Shown: piece by piece, positions 33,521-41,840 of the stretch
Layout: the number at the start of each line of letters is the position of its first letter
Numbering within the stretch: position 1 is the first letter of the stretch
DNA from: Methanoperedens sp049303315
GTDB lineage: Archaea; Halobacteriota; Methanosarcinia; Methanosarcinales; Methanoperedenaceae
Direction: 5' to 3'
Length of the DNA: 64,000 nucleotides
NCBI GenBank assembly: GCA_049303315.1
Contig: JBAQMZ010000013.1
Location: 46,093 to 110,092, forward strand
Position numbers and translations under genes: made by a program
Notes under the pieces: model-generated
Told to the model about the DNA's origin: nothing
The model's database searches: none
The model's input: only the letters and a program-made list of their open reading frames with translations

Positions 33521-33802
33521 TTAACATGAACCTTCACACCCGCATGTAACCTCTTTTTGTCCCTTGACCGCAGCCAGCATCATTGCTGACGCACATCCAA
33601 CGCCGCTGTCCACTTTTATTGCTTTTGTCGGGCAGTTAAGCTGGCAGGCTCCACATTCCATACATGCCCTGGGATTTACCAATCGGGCTGTCTTTCCATT
33701 CGGACTGAATACACCATGGGGACATACTGTGCTGCACATGCCGCAATTGATGCACAATTCCGGATCGTATTTCAGGGTGTTTGAAACATACGAATTAAAC
33801 AT
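33521..33802 (-). CDS. hgcB: HgcB, ferredoxin partner of mercury methyltransferase HgcA
   Basis: A 93-residue ferredoxin with two cluster motifs, CINCGMCSTVCPHGVF and CMECGACQLNCPTKAI. It also has the extra conserved cysteine in VDSGVGCA and a C-terminal cysteine tail (CGCEGSC); these last two features separate HgcB from ordinary ferredoxins and are thought to reduce HgcA's corrinoid and handle Hg(II). TTGGGAGGAATTTGAT before the ATG at 33802 is its ribosome-binding site and lies within the last codons of hgcA, so translation is coupled. Cytoplasmic, membrane-associated through HgcA. Confidence 0.93.
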   Translation of the reverse strand: MFNSYVSNTLKYDPELCINCGMCSTVCPHGVFSPNGKTARLVNPRACMECGACQLNCPTKAIKVDSGVGCASAMMLAAVKGQKEVTCGCEGSC

Positions 33803-33803
33803 A

Positions 33804-34904
33804 TCAAATTCCTCCCAATATTTTGATTGATGATAATACAATTACCAGGATAATGCCAATTCCGGACATCCATGCTATTTTTGTCATATATGTAAATATC
33901 TCGCGTTTGACCCCGGTTACGGATGTAAATGTTGAAGAACCTGTGAAGTTCAGTGCCAGAAAAGCACTTATTGGCGGCATGACCAGCATATATGCCAGAG
34001 CCCAACCATAGCGCAACCAAATGGTTTCATCCATGCCATAAAATGAATTAAAAGCAAATGGCAGTGCAACCAATCCTCCTATAATGAATCCCTTTGTGCT
34101 GAAATCAGTAGTTGGTATCCATGGCAGCAGGATTGGAAATAATACTAATCCTGAGAAAGTAGCTGCGATGGCAGCAACTGCCGCGGTGTAGTTTCCTGTA
34201 AGTGCTAAAATTACTGATGCGATCAACACAGGGGGCAGGAAATTTTTCATCTCCACAGGTATGAGAACAATCCTATCAGAGAGAGTAAATCGCACGCGGC
34301 GCATTTCTTCTGTTGCCTGGTGTGTTTTCAGATATTCCGGCAGGTCGGATGCTCTTACCGGACCGAATTCGACTTTGAATCCAGAGCGTCTCCTGACCTC
34401 CCTGGCATCAACTCCTGTTGCGCCCAGTTGAGGAACAATCAGTGTGCGGTGGTTGACAACATCATTAAGTCCCACAGCTTCGATCCGATGTACCAGTTCA
34501 TCAGTTCCAAATGTTCCCTTACCTGCGGCACACCAGACATTGATACCCTTTGTATCAAGCACAAGGATATAGCAATCATTACCATGCAATGCGGATCTTA
34601 AGGCATCAAAGCTTAGCGTATAATTTGCGCTGACAAAAACAGGAGACTCTTTTGTGGGCTTTCCCATGGCATAAAGCCCGAGTTCTATTAGATGCTGCTC
34701 GCGTTTCACTCCCAGGCGTGCCATCAAATGATCCCGGCGATTAGCAGGTGTGATGTCGCCAGATGTGGATTTGATTGCAGGAATTGCAGTCTCGGATAAT
34801 AACGATATTGTCTCTGATCTACTGCTCGAAGAACTGCAGCATGACCCTCTCTTTGGAATTTCGTTTGTTATTGTTCCAGTGGGATTTTTCAAAACCTTGT
34901 TCAT
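33804..34904 (-). CDS. hgcA: HgcA, corrinoid-dependent mercury methyltransferase
   Basis: A 366-residue protein. The corrinoid-binding domain contains NVWCAAGKGTFGTDEL at residues 122-137, with Cys125 as the expected lower cobalt ligand; this cap-helix motif is diagnostic for HgcA. The C-terminal half has about five membrane helices and the conserved ALNFTGSSTFTSVTGVK. HgcA transfers a methyl group from its methylcorrinoid to Hg(II), giving methylmercury. The N-terminal 50 residues are a Ser/Cys-rich extension (GSCCSSSSSRS) that could bind metal. It follows a nitroreductase by four bases and precedes hgcB by one base, in one operon with arsM. Confidence 0.95.
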   Translation of the reverse strand: MNKVLKNPTGTITNEIPKRGSCCSSSSSRSETISLLSETAIPAIKSTSGDITPANRRDHLMARLGVKREQHLIELGLYAMGKPTKESPVFVSANYTLSFDALRSALHGNDCYILVLDTKGINVWCAAGKGTFGTDELVHRIEAVGLNDVVNHRTLIVPQLGATGVDAREVRRRSGFKVEFGPVRASDLPEYLKTHQATEEMRRVRFTLSDRIVLIPVEMKNFLPPVLIASVILALTGNYTAAVAAIAATFSGLVLFPILLPWIPTTDFSTKGFIIGGLVALPFAFNSFYGMDETIWLRYGWALAYMLVMPPISAFLALNFTGSSTFTSVTGVKREIFTYMTKIAWMSGIGIILVIVLSSIKILGGI

Positions 34905-34908
34905 AATT

Positions 34909-35487
34909 CTATCTCAACCATTTAACTTCAGGCTCTCTTCGTTCTGGAATTGCGATTGCGGTTCTACCCTGAGGATGTCCGAATATCAATGGAGCAACCG
35001 CTTTATAGCCCGGGGGCGCGCCAAGCTCTTTCAATATCTTTTCATCCATGAGAGCAGGCATCGCAAACCCTATCCAGCAGCTGCCGATACCCCGTGAATG
35101 GGCAGCCAGCATCATGTTCTGTGCAGCCATCGCGCAGTCCCAATCGGCAGTCAGTGATTTCTTATTACCAAGGATTATTACAAGCAAAGGAGCATTGTAG
35201 AACAAGTTGGTGCCCGTTTTGAGAAAAGAAATGAAACCGGGTGCTTTATTGGGATTATTTACAATCTTTTCGGCAAGCGGTATCATCGCCCTTTTACCGT
35301 CTTCAGAGAGCTTGTTAATCACTTCTTTGTTTTGTATCACTAAAAAGCTCCATGGCTGCATATTCATACCCGATGGGGCGTATCTGGCACAGTCTATCAG
35401 GAATTTTATATCTTCATCGAGTACGGGATCTTCCTTATAATCCCGTACACTTCGCCTTGTTTTGATAATCTCAATTACGTCTTTCAA
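34909..35487 (-). CDS. Nitroreductase-family flavoprotein in the hgcAB operon
   Basis: A 192-residue protein with the FMN-binding start IIKTRRSVRDYKEDPV, then ARYAPSGMNMQPWSF, AMAAQNMMLAAHSRGIGSCWIG and the late APLIFGHP. This is the nitroreductase superfamily of FMN-dependent NAD(P)H oxidoreductases. It lies between arsM and hgcA with only four bases to hgcA, so co-transcription is near certain. Possible jobs are reduction of a quinone, a nitro compound or the corrinoid/metal partners of its neighbours; BluB, which makes a corrinoid lower ligand, is in the same superfamily but this is not clearly BluB. Confidence 0.88.
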   Translation of the reverse strand: MKDVIEIIKTRRSVRDYKEDPVLDEDIKFLIDCARYAPSGMNMQPWSFLVIQNKEVINKLSEDGKRAMIPLAEKIVNNPNKAPGFISFLKTGTNLFYNAPLLVIILGNKKSLTADWDCAMAAQNMMLAAHSRGIGSCWIGFAMPALMDEKILKELGAPPGYKAVAPLIFGHPQGRTAIAIPERREPEVKWLR

Positions 35488-35528
35488 AATAACACACCCA
35501 TATTTAACTTCGCTTAATCTCAGTTATT

Positions 35529-36353
35529 CTATTTTCTTCCCTGTACCTTGATACTAATGACAGACTTCCCGATTTCTTTAACTTCATCTATCGGCATCTT
35601 GAATTTCTCAATAATTGCTTTCCCAACCGGGTCATTAGACAAAAACTCAACCGGGAAACTCGTTTCTTCAAGCACCTGTACATCTCTGAAGCCTGCATTT
35701 TTTATTGTTTTTAAGTACTCATCTTTCTTTGCGGCACCGGCAACGCAGCCGATATATGCTTCGATGGAATCCCTGATGGATTCGGGAAGTTCCTTTAACA
35801 GCACGATATCTGATATCATCAGCCTGCCGCCCGGCTTTAGCACCCTGAATGCTTCTTTGAAAACCCTGCTTTTATCGGGTGCGAGGTTGATGACGCAGTT
35901 TGAAATGACAACATCAACTGAATTATCAGCCGCCGGTAGATTCTCAATCTCCCCGAGCCTGAACTCCACGTTTGTATAATTCCCTTTCCTTGCATTGTTC
36001 CTTGCCCTGTCAATCATATCAGGCGTCATATCCACGCCTATGACTTTTCCTCCTTTCCCCACCCTGTTGGCTGCAATGAAGCAGTCAAACCCGGCGCCTG
36101 AGCCGAAGTCGAGCACTATTTCCCCTTCTTTTAACGAGGCAAGAGCTATGGGGTTCCCGCAGCCGAGACCGAGATTTGCGCCTTCAGGCACTGAGCTTAG
36201 TTCTTCATCACCGTATCCTATTCTTTTGCTGATCTCCCCTGCAACACTGGCACTTCCGCAGCAGGAAGCTGAAGGAGCGCAGCAGGAGCCTTCTTCCCTG
36301 GCTATGCTGCCATATTTTTCCCTTACTGCTTTCTTTATTTCCTTTTGTTTCAT
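35529..36353 (-). CDS. arsM: ArsM, arsenite S-adenosylmethionine methyltransferase
   Basis: A 274-residue methyltransferase. SAM motif I is VLDFGSGAGFDCFIAA, followed by VIGVDMTPDMIDRAR and VLKPGGRLMISDIV. The three catalytic cysteines of ArsM are present: Cys65 in LGCGNP, Cys153 in SNCVINL and Cys203 in IGCVAGA. An additional cysteine-rich segment (CCAPSASCC) near residue 24 may bind As(III). It converts arsenite to methylated arsenicals. It is the second gene of the operon that ends with hgcAB, 14 bases after the AbrB-like gene, linking arsenic and mercury methylation. Confidence 0.94.
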   Translation of the reverse strand: MKQKEIKKAVREKYGSIAREEGSCCAPSASCCGSASVAGEISKRIGYGDEELSSVPEGANLGLGCGNPIALASLKEGEIVLDFGSGAGFDCFIAANRVGKGGKVIGVDMTPDMIDRARNNARKGNYTNVEFRLGEIENLPAADNSVDVVISNCVINLAPDKSRVFKEAFRVLKPGGRLMISDIVLLKELPESIRDSIEAYIGCVAGAAKKDEYLKTIKNAGFRDVQVLEETSFPVEFLSNDPVGKAIIEKFKMPIDEVKEIGKSVISIKVQGRK

Positions 36354-36367
36354 TCAGATACCTCCTT

Positions 36368-36637
36368 TTATTTCTCCATTATGTCCTTCATCACGGGGCC
36401 AAGCATACCTTTTACAATTTCTGCAAGCTTCTCGACCTTGATTAAAGAGATACAGCACACTTCGCCGTCCTTTTCCCAGTTTACAACAGCCAGTTTATCA
36501 CCGGAATGGATTTTTGCTTTATCTCTGATCTCTTTGGGAAGCACCATCTGCCCCCTTTCATCTACAGTTATTACAGACTCAACCTTGCAGCAACCAATAT
36601 CGGCACAGCAAGATTTGTTTTCATCTTTTTTTGCCAT
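36368..36637 (-). CDS. AbrB/SpoVT-type regulator (HgcAB-associated protein)
   Basis: An 89-residue protein. SVITVDERGQMVLPKEIRDKAKI is a standard swapped-hairpin AbrB/MazE DNA-binding domain. It is preceded by a cysteine-rich segment (CCADIGCC) that could sense a metal or metalloid, and followed by a helical tail. Similar small proteins are annotated as HgcAB-associated and occur next to ArsM in archaea. As first gene of the operon, with a palindrome upstream, it is the probable autoregulator of the arsM-hgcAB unit. Confidence 0.88.
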   Translation of the reverse strand: MAKKDENKSCCADIGCCKVESVITVDERGQMVLPKEIRDKAKIHSGDKLAVVNWEKDGEVCCISLIKVEKLAEIVKGMLGPVMKDIMEK

Positions 36638-36662
36638 TTTATCACCTTGAAAACTACATTGT

Positions 36663-36697
36663 ATTCTGAATATTTAAACTTTTCTGATAAATCAGAA
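36663..36697. promoter_or_regulatory. Operator-like repeats upstream of the arsM-hgcAB operon
   Basis: TTCTGATAAATCAGAA (36682-36697) is a perfect palindrome with six-base arms, and a further half-site ATTCTGAAT lies at 36663-36671. Between them GTTTAAATA, read on the minus strand, is a TATA-like box for the operon whose first ATG is at 36637. Palindrome and half-site bracket the promoter. Confidence 0.65.
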
Positions 36698-36759
36698 TAT
36701 ACTGAAAAATCCTTGTTGAAAGTCGGGGACTGAAGCAAACACCGAATTAAAAGTTGTGC

Positions 36760-37653
36760 TTATCGCAAAAATTTCCTGAACATCATCGCCTCAACCTTGC
36801 TTATATCAAGAAGCCTGACCAGCATCCTTATATCGCTCTCACCAGGCGCGCTGGCGGGCAGCATCGCTTCGCCCTTGTAGAAAATCACCCCGTCTTTCAT
36901 GTTTGCGCCCACGTAACCTTTGGCCTTTCCTCTTATTATCAGGGTGCCTCCCTTCATGTATGCGCCCGCAAACTCTCCCGTATTACTTACAATGATCATT
37001 CCTCCCCTCATAAGCACGCCCGTGTTCATGCCCGTATCGCCTTCCACACGCACGAACCCGCGCTTCATCAGTATGCCTGTGCTCATGCCCGCATCCCCTT
37101 CCACAATAACGGTCTTATCAGCATCAAACCTGGCTGCAATTGTATCCCTGATTATACCGTCCTTAAGGAACAGCTCATCTCCGTTCAGGATATTGGGAGG
37201 AAGAATTTCATCCTTTAACCCTTCATGGAGTAAATTTGTAATCGACCTGAACTTTCGATAACCAGCCCGGTCAGACTTCACTTCAATCACATTGCCAATC
37301 GGTTGTTTGACATTGCCATTTACATAGATAGCCCCCGAAACCATGCTGATGCCCATTCGCGTATCAACATCCCCGTCCACAATTATCGAGCCAACATCAA
37401 CGGGTCTGCCCGTCCCACCAAAGAATTTCAAATCAACCCCGAGACTGCTCCCAAGCCTGCGACCAACATTCCCCTTAATATGAACATCCTCTCCCCTTTT
37501 CAAACACGAGACAAGGTCTTCGTATGTATAGGACATGCCCTTCTGGTGCGGGATAATACCTGAAGGCAAAAGGCGCTTTCCCCCGTGTTGCCAGTAAAAA
37601 TCATAAGTAAAATCGCACAGGCAGTCAACGGGCTGGATTAATTCAAGAAACAT
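36760..37653 (-). CDS. FwdC-like GXGXG repeat protein (formylmethanofuran dehydrogenase subunit C homologue)
   Basis: A 297-residue protein dominated by the glutamate-synthase-type beta-helix: GFVRVEGDTGMNTG, GGMIIVSNTGEFAGAYMKGG and GTLIIRGKAKGYVGANMKDG are successive repeats. FwdC/FmdC, the C subunit of formylmethanofuran dehydrogenase, has this fold, as do proteins annotated tributyrin esterase. The remaining Fwd subunits are not adjacent, so it is a stand-alone paralogue. The N-terminal 90 residues also carry repeats (HIKGNVGRRLGSS, IIVDGDVDTRMG). Role unknown. Confidence 0.8.
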   Translation of the reverse strand: MFLELIQPVDCLCDFTYDFYWQHGGKRLLPSGIIPHQKGMSYTYEDLVSCLKRGEDVHIKGNVGRRLGSSLGVDLKFFGGTGRPVDVGSIIVDGDVDTRMGISMVSGAIYVNGNVKQPIGNVIEVKSDRAGYRKFRSITNLLHEGLKDEILPPNILNGDELFLKDGIIRDTIAARFDADKTVIVEGDAGMSTGILMKRGFVRVEGDTGMNTGVLMRGGMIIVSNTGEFAGAYMKGGTLIIRGKAKGYVGANMKDGVIFYKGEAMLPASAPGESDIRMLVRLLDISKVEAMMFRKFLR

Positions 37654-37733
37654 GCTGGAATAATTCTCTCAAAAGTACATGATATTTTGCAGGCGAAGTT
37701 ATATCCGATAAAGCACAACATATTATTTGGGAA

Positions 37734-39179
37734 GTGGTTGTGCTGTTTACACCTGTACGGATGAAGAAATTATTTGCCGTAGTTCTAAAAGACAAAATCG
37801 GCAAGGTAATCTGTGCGCTTGGTGAGACCGGAGCATGCCATTTCATAGAAAAAAGCGGCTCTAGAATTGATTTTGCGAAAAAGAAAAAACTGATTGCATC
37901 AATTGAGAGGCGCATTGATGAAATCTTATTCAAGATTCCGGCGAGGGAGCCGTTGAAAATAGAGATTGATATTTCAAACGATGTCGATTCATTGCTTTAT
38001 AAACTGGCAAAAGATGTAATTTCCATAGAAGAAATAACCGCAGGCAGACTGGTAAATATTAAAAAAACATTGCTTTACCTGAAGTCTGTTTATAGCATAT
38101 TGGAAAATTTTGAAGAGACGCGTTATACCTACATTTTTGAAGCGTGGGTGCCAAAAGAGAAGCAGGATATTGTCGGGGCTTCACTCGATGAGGCATCAAA
38201 TGGCGGATGCTCTGTTTATTTTTCTGCCCCCGATTTTGGAGAGACGCCGCCAACAATGCTTTCGAATCCGGCAATGATGAAGCCATTTGAAAAGCTTGTT
38301 AAAACTTATGGTCTGCCATCTTATTACGAAATCGATCCCACCTGGATTCTTTTTGCAACATTTCCATTGATATTTGGAATCATGTATGGAGATGTCGGTC
38401 ATGGTATAGGTCTTTTTCTGCTAAGCACGGGGCTTTTATTGTCCGGGAAAAGTTTTAATGTTGTCAAATTTAAAGAATATGCCCTGATACTGTTAAGCTG
38501 CTCGATTTTCTCAATTTTTTTCGGTTTTCTGTACGGTGAATTCTTCGGATTGAAAATCACACCGCTCTGGTTAAACCCGTCTGAGCATATTGCATATTTT
38601 CTGATATTATCTGTATGGACAGGAGTTTTGCATCTTGTCTTCGGGCTTATCCTTAATGCCATAAACCTCTGGAAAAACAAAAAATATCTCAGGGCAATAT
38701 TCCAGGTTCAGTGGATTATTTTTTCAGGAAGCAGTATCCTGTTTATAACGACTTTCTTGTCCGGGGAATTTATCGTGTTTACCGAAGGTTTCCTCGTGTT
38801 AATGCTTTTCCCGATGGCGGGTATGGTTATCGGGGGTATGCTGATAAATTCGATTGAAAGAATGGGCAGCTTCAGAGGCGCATTTATTCCTGTATATCTT
38901 GGTCTTAAATATGCCATGCACCTGATGTCGTATATGCGTCTTTTAATAATGGCGCTGGCGCATTCCACCATCAGCGCTGCTGTTATTGTAATCAGCGGGT
39001 ATTCCACGGTTTCACTGACGCTTGCCGGGTTTATCACCTTTGTCCTGATTATTGTCGTTGAGACTTTTCTGGTTTTCATCCAGACCATCAGGCTTCACTG
39101 GGTAGAGTGGTTTTATTTGTTCTATAAAGGAAAGGGAACGGAGTTTATGGCTTTTAAACTGCTGCCAGAAACTATTTGA
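37734..39179 (+). CDS. Short V/A-type ATPase subunit I (a-subunit) paralogue
   Basis: A 481-residue protein. The C-terminal 270 residues are seven or so membrane helices, including GDVGHGIGLFLLS, and LKYAMHLMSYMRLLIMALAHSTIS with the essential arginine of the proton path. The N-terminal cytosolic arm is only about 200 residues, against roughly 350 in normal A-ATPase subunit I of 620-680 residues. GTG 37734 is the most likely start by alignment with the usual FRPVxMKK opening. No other ATPase subunit is adjacent, so this is an orphan paralogue and perhaps not part of the main enzyme. It overlaps the convergent MutS-like gene by eight bases. Confidence 0.85.
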   Translation: MVVLFTPVRMKKLFAVVLKDKIGKVICALGETGACHFIEKSGSRIDFAKKKKLIASIERRIDEILFKIPAREPLKIEIDISNDVDSLLYKLAKDVISIEEITAGRLVNIKKTLLYLKSVYSILENFEETRYTYIFEAWVPKEKQDIVGASLDEASNGGCSVYFSAPDFGETPPTMLSNPAMMKPFEKLVKTYGLPSYYEIDPTWILFATFPLIFGIMYGDVGHGIGLFLLSTGLLLSGKSFNVVKFKEYALILLSCSIFSIFFGFLYGEFFGLKITPLWLNPSEHIAYFLILSVWTGVLHLVFGLILNAINLWKNKKYLRAIFQVQWIIFSGSSILFITTFLSGEFIVFTEGFLVLMLFPMAGMVIGGMLINSIERMGSFRGAFIPVYLGLKYAMHLMSYMRLLIMALAHSTISAAVIVISGYSTVSLTLAGFITFVLIIVVETFLVFIQTIRLHWVEWFYLFYKGKGTEFMAFKLLPETI

Positions 39180-41241
39180 ACTTCCCCAACAACCTTTCAT
39201 AGAACCCGTTATCCTTATTCTTCCTCGAAAGCCGCTCTACTATAAGCTCAGGCGTGCTGCGCGCCAGGTAATTATATCGTGGGTTCCTGTCAACGATAAG
39301 ATTCAAGTGCTCATCAAGACCTTTTGCTTCGATTCCATCAACGCGGATACTGTGAGTCGTATTCTTGAGTATGGATTCTGCAAGGTGGCTCACAAAAACC
39401 CCAAGCCCGTTATTATCATCCAGTTCCTCAAGGATGCCCGAGATTATCTTAGCAGACGCTCCGGGCTCAGTGATGGATTCCATCTCGTCTGTAAGTACAA
39501 TCTTTCTCTTATTGTTCGCCACAGCCGAGAAATCCTTGATAGTGCTCTCGAAAGCCCCGGCATCCATTGTTCCTTTGGATTTGCCGAAATAGAAAAACTC
39601 CTCGGCAAGACCAATTTCGCACTCCTTTGCGGGCACCGGGAAACCCATGTGGGCTAATATGACGACCTGTGCGAGCAGTTCAAGCGTCGAGGTTTTCCCT
39701 CCTGAGTTTACGCCGCTCAAAAGGACCACACGGGCATCTTTTAGCTTGCCCAGCCCGGAGTTCATACTTGAAACACCGACCGTATAGTTTATGGGGACTG
39801 CATTTTCAAGAAAGAGGTTGGCGCCTTCCGTTATGCCAATCCCGTTTTTGGTATTGAGAAAAGGCATATTAAGCCTGTATTTTCCTGCAAAACACGCAAT
39901 CGTGTAGCCCACGTCAAAATCAAGAACCTCGCGCACCATGAGGGATGCGGTATCCTTTAAAGCTGAAAGCGTACGTGCGTTATCCCTTAAAAGCACAAGT
40001 TTTTTCGATGCTATGATGCGCAGCATGTGGTTTTTTAATCCATCAACAGCGCGCGGGTTTACTTTTATGGGATGTGAAACCTCATCTCCGAAAAAGTTAT
40101 TAACATACTGGGATTCTGTCGGGTTCAAGCCAAGTTCGGAAACTACGGAGCGAAGCGCTGCGGCTGTTACCGAGTTGTATTTTTCTTTTATCTCTTTCTC
40201 AAAAAGGCGGTTGATGCTCCCATCCATAGCTGTTAGCAGGTCAAAACCCTTCACGGTTATGGAACTTTTTTCTATGAGTGCGCCAAATTCAAGATTTGCT
40301 TTCCTTTCCGCATCCGTAACTGCATCATTTAACCTGTCGTAAATAGAGCAGCAGCGGTCTATTTCGCTGTCAAGCCCGCTTTTTAAGTCCCCGGCAGGTG
40401 ATAGCTTTGCCAGAGACGAGGACAGGCGCTCAAGCTCTTCATCTTTTATCCTGCCGCAGAAATCCGGGATGTGCTGTCTTATGAGCCCCAGCGCTGAAAT
40501 TGCAGAAGTGATGGATTCAATATTTTTTGTAAAGAAAGAGAGTTCTTTTTCAGGTGCAACCTGCCACATCCCGGCTTTCCTGATATCCATGAAATCAATA
40601 TCCAGGTCATCAGGGAAGTCCATTCCTGCAAGGTCTGTGCTTGCGATTACATGGGAATATCCGCGGGCTACATCCACTGCTTCCCTGGCGTCCGAAACGA
40701 GCTGGACTGATACAGGGAATTTTTTTGCTGCCTCGAATTCCCCGGCATTTGTCGCTATGATTACCCTGTCCCTGATAGCAGGGATGTTGAAATTCGTCTT
40801 TATGGGTTTTATTTTTGATAAAAGAGCCGAGAGTTCATTTTCGTCAAGCTTTCCTGCCTTCCCGATAATGGCGCCAATTTCTTTTTGCGTTTTTTCAATC
40901 TTATCCTTTTTATGAGCAGGATATGGGAAATATAAGCTTAGTTTGCTCTTCGCGTGCCCGGTGTGGGCAGAGTCTTTAACAAGCTCAAGGATGCGTTCAT
41001 ATATCTCATACGCCTCGTTCGTCCTGAGGAAATCCCCAACGCCTGCGCCTTCATCCAGCGCGATTGCTTCCAGAACGAGGGCTATGGCGGATTTTTCCGT
41101 CATCCCCTCAAGCTCGCAGAGCGCTGCTATATCATGGTTCATTATAGCATCAAGCGCCTGTTTTTCCCCACCGAAATGCTCGATGAGGCGGCGGGCGGTC
41201 TTTTCTCCAATGCGGGGGATGGATTTCAGGGTGGTTATCAT
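39172..41241 (-). CDS. Archaeal MutS-like ATPase with N-terminal helix-hairpin-helix
   Basis: A 689-residue protein. Residues 1-60 hold a helix-hairpin-helix (LKSIPRIGEKTARRLIEHFGG in part, LCELEGMTEKSAIALV). The middle is a helical lever region. The C-terminal ATPase has Walker A LSGVNSGGKTST, then STIKDFSAV, Walker B KIVLTDEMESIT and VFVSHLAE. This resembles MutS2/MutS5-type ATPases of methanogens rather than mismatch-recognising MutS: there is no N-terminal mismatch-binding domain, and no Smr nuclease domain at the end. It may process recombination or branched DNA. ATG 41241 is chosen because the extra 28 residues of the longer frame do not resemble the family. Confidence 0.85.
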   Translation of the reverse strand: MITTLKSIPRIGEKTARRLIEHFGGEKQALDAIMNHDIAALCELEGMTEKSAIALVLEAIALDEGAGVGDFLRTNEAYEIYERILELVKDSAHTGHAKSKLSLYFPYPAHKKDKIEKTQKEIGAIIGKAGKLDENELSALLSKIKPIKTNFNIPAIRDRVIIATNAGEFEAAKKFPVSVQLVSDAREAVDVARGYSHVIASTDLAGMDFPDDLDIDFMDIRKAGMWQVAPEKELSFFTKNIESITSAISALGLIRQHIPDFCGRIKDEELERLSSSLAKLSPAGDLKSGLDSEIDRCCSIYDRLNDAVTDAERKANLEFGALIEKSSITVKGFDLLTAMDGSINRLFEKEIKEKYNSVTAAALRSVVSELGLNPTESQYVNNFFGDEVSHPIKVNPRAVDGLKNHMLRIIASKKLVLLRDNARTLSALKDTASLMVREVLDFDVGYTIACFAGKYRLNMPFLNTKNGIGITEGANLFLENAVPINYTVGVSSMNSGLGKLKDARVVLLSGVNSGGKTSTLELLAQVVILAHMGFPVPAKECEIGLAEEFFYFGKSKGTMDAGAFESTIKDFSAVANNKRKIVLTDEMESITEPGASAKIISGILEELDDNNGLGVFVSHLAESILKNTTHSIRVDGIEAKGLDEHLNLIVDRNPRYNYLARSTPELIVERLSRKNKDNGFYERLLGKFK

Positions 41242-41368
41242 TGTTAGTTCTGAGTTGTGTCTATATTTTTTATACTCAAAAGGGGTTATGGTTTTAAAAA
41301 TATTGGTGTTGGAATACAGCGACAATTAGATATATTTGCCAAGTGCTTAAATTACAGGAGGAATAGAA

Positions 41369-41455
41369 ACGAAAGAGATTATCGAATTGATTGTAGCGCT
41401 TAAGAATCCTGTTCAATATAACAGCAAAAGAAATAAAGCAATGAAACAATATTAA
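41369..41455 (+). pseudogene. Fragment of a HEAT-repeat-like gene with an ACG in place of the start codon
   Basis: After a perfect AGGAGGAATAG a reading frame begins with ACG instead of ATG and runs 28 codons to TAA: KEIIELIVALKNPVQYN then SKRNKAMKQY. The first part resembles the start of a HEAT/PBS-lyase repeat. The ribosome-binding site is intact while the start is mutated and the body is lost, as in a decayed gene. Confidence 0.4.
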
Positions 41456-41505
41456 TTTTTAATAAATATTATGAATCCAAAACGTCTTGAACTCGGAAAA
41501 TCCAT

Positions 41506-41799
41506 ATGAAAACCCTCGAAGAAATAAAAAAAATTATAAAAAATCAAAAACCAATATTGAGAGAGAAATACTCCGTTCGGCAGGTCGGCATCTTCGGCTC
41601 TTATGTTCGTGGCGAGCAGAAGAAAAAAAGCGATGTCGATATCCTTGTCGAATTTGAAAAGCCAATAAGCCTCCTCAAATTAGTAAATCTTGAGAACTTC
41701 CTTGCCGATGTTATGGGAATAAAGGTGGATGTAGTCCCGAAGGAAGATATACGCCACGAATTAAAAGAGAAGATATTGAGGGAAGTGGTTTACATATAA
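41506..41799 (+). CDS. mntA: MNT-type nucleotidyltransferase antitoxin (MntA)
   Basis: A 97-residue minimal nucleotidyltransferase. VGIFGSYVRGEQKKKSDVDILVEF contains the GS-x9-D-x-D active-site pattern. In MNT/HEPN modules it AMPylates or otherwise blocks the partner HEPN ribonuclease. A 12-codon mini-ORF from 41471 ends in ATGA over its start codon. Its stop is directly followed by the HEPN gene. Confidence 0.9.
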   Translation: MKTLEEIKKIIKNQKPILREKYSVRQVGIFGSYVRGEQKKKSDVDILVEFEKPISLLKLVNLENFLADVMGIKVDVVPKEDIRHELKEKILREVVYI

Positions 41800-41840
41800 A
41801 GCGGGATTTAACGATATATATCAGGGATATTTTTGAGAAT

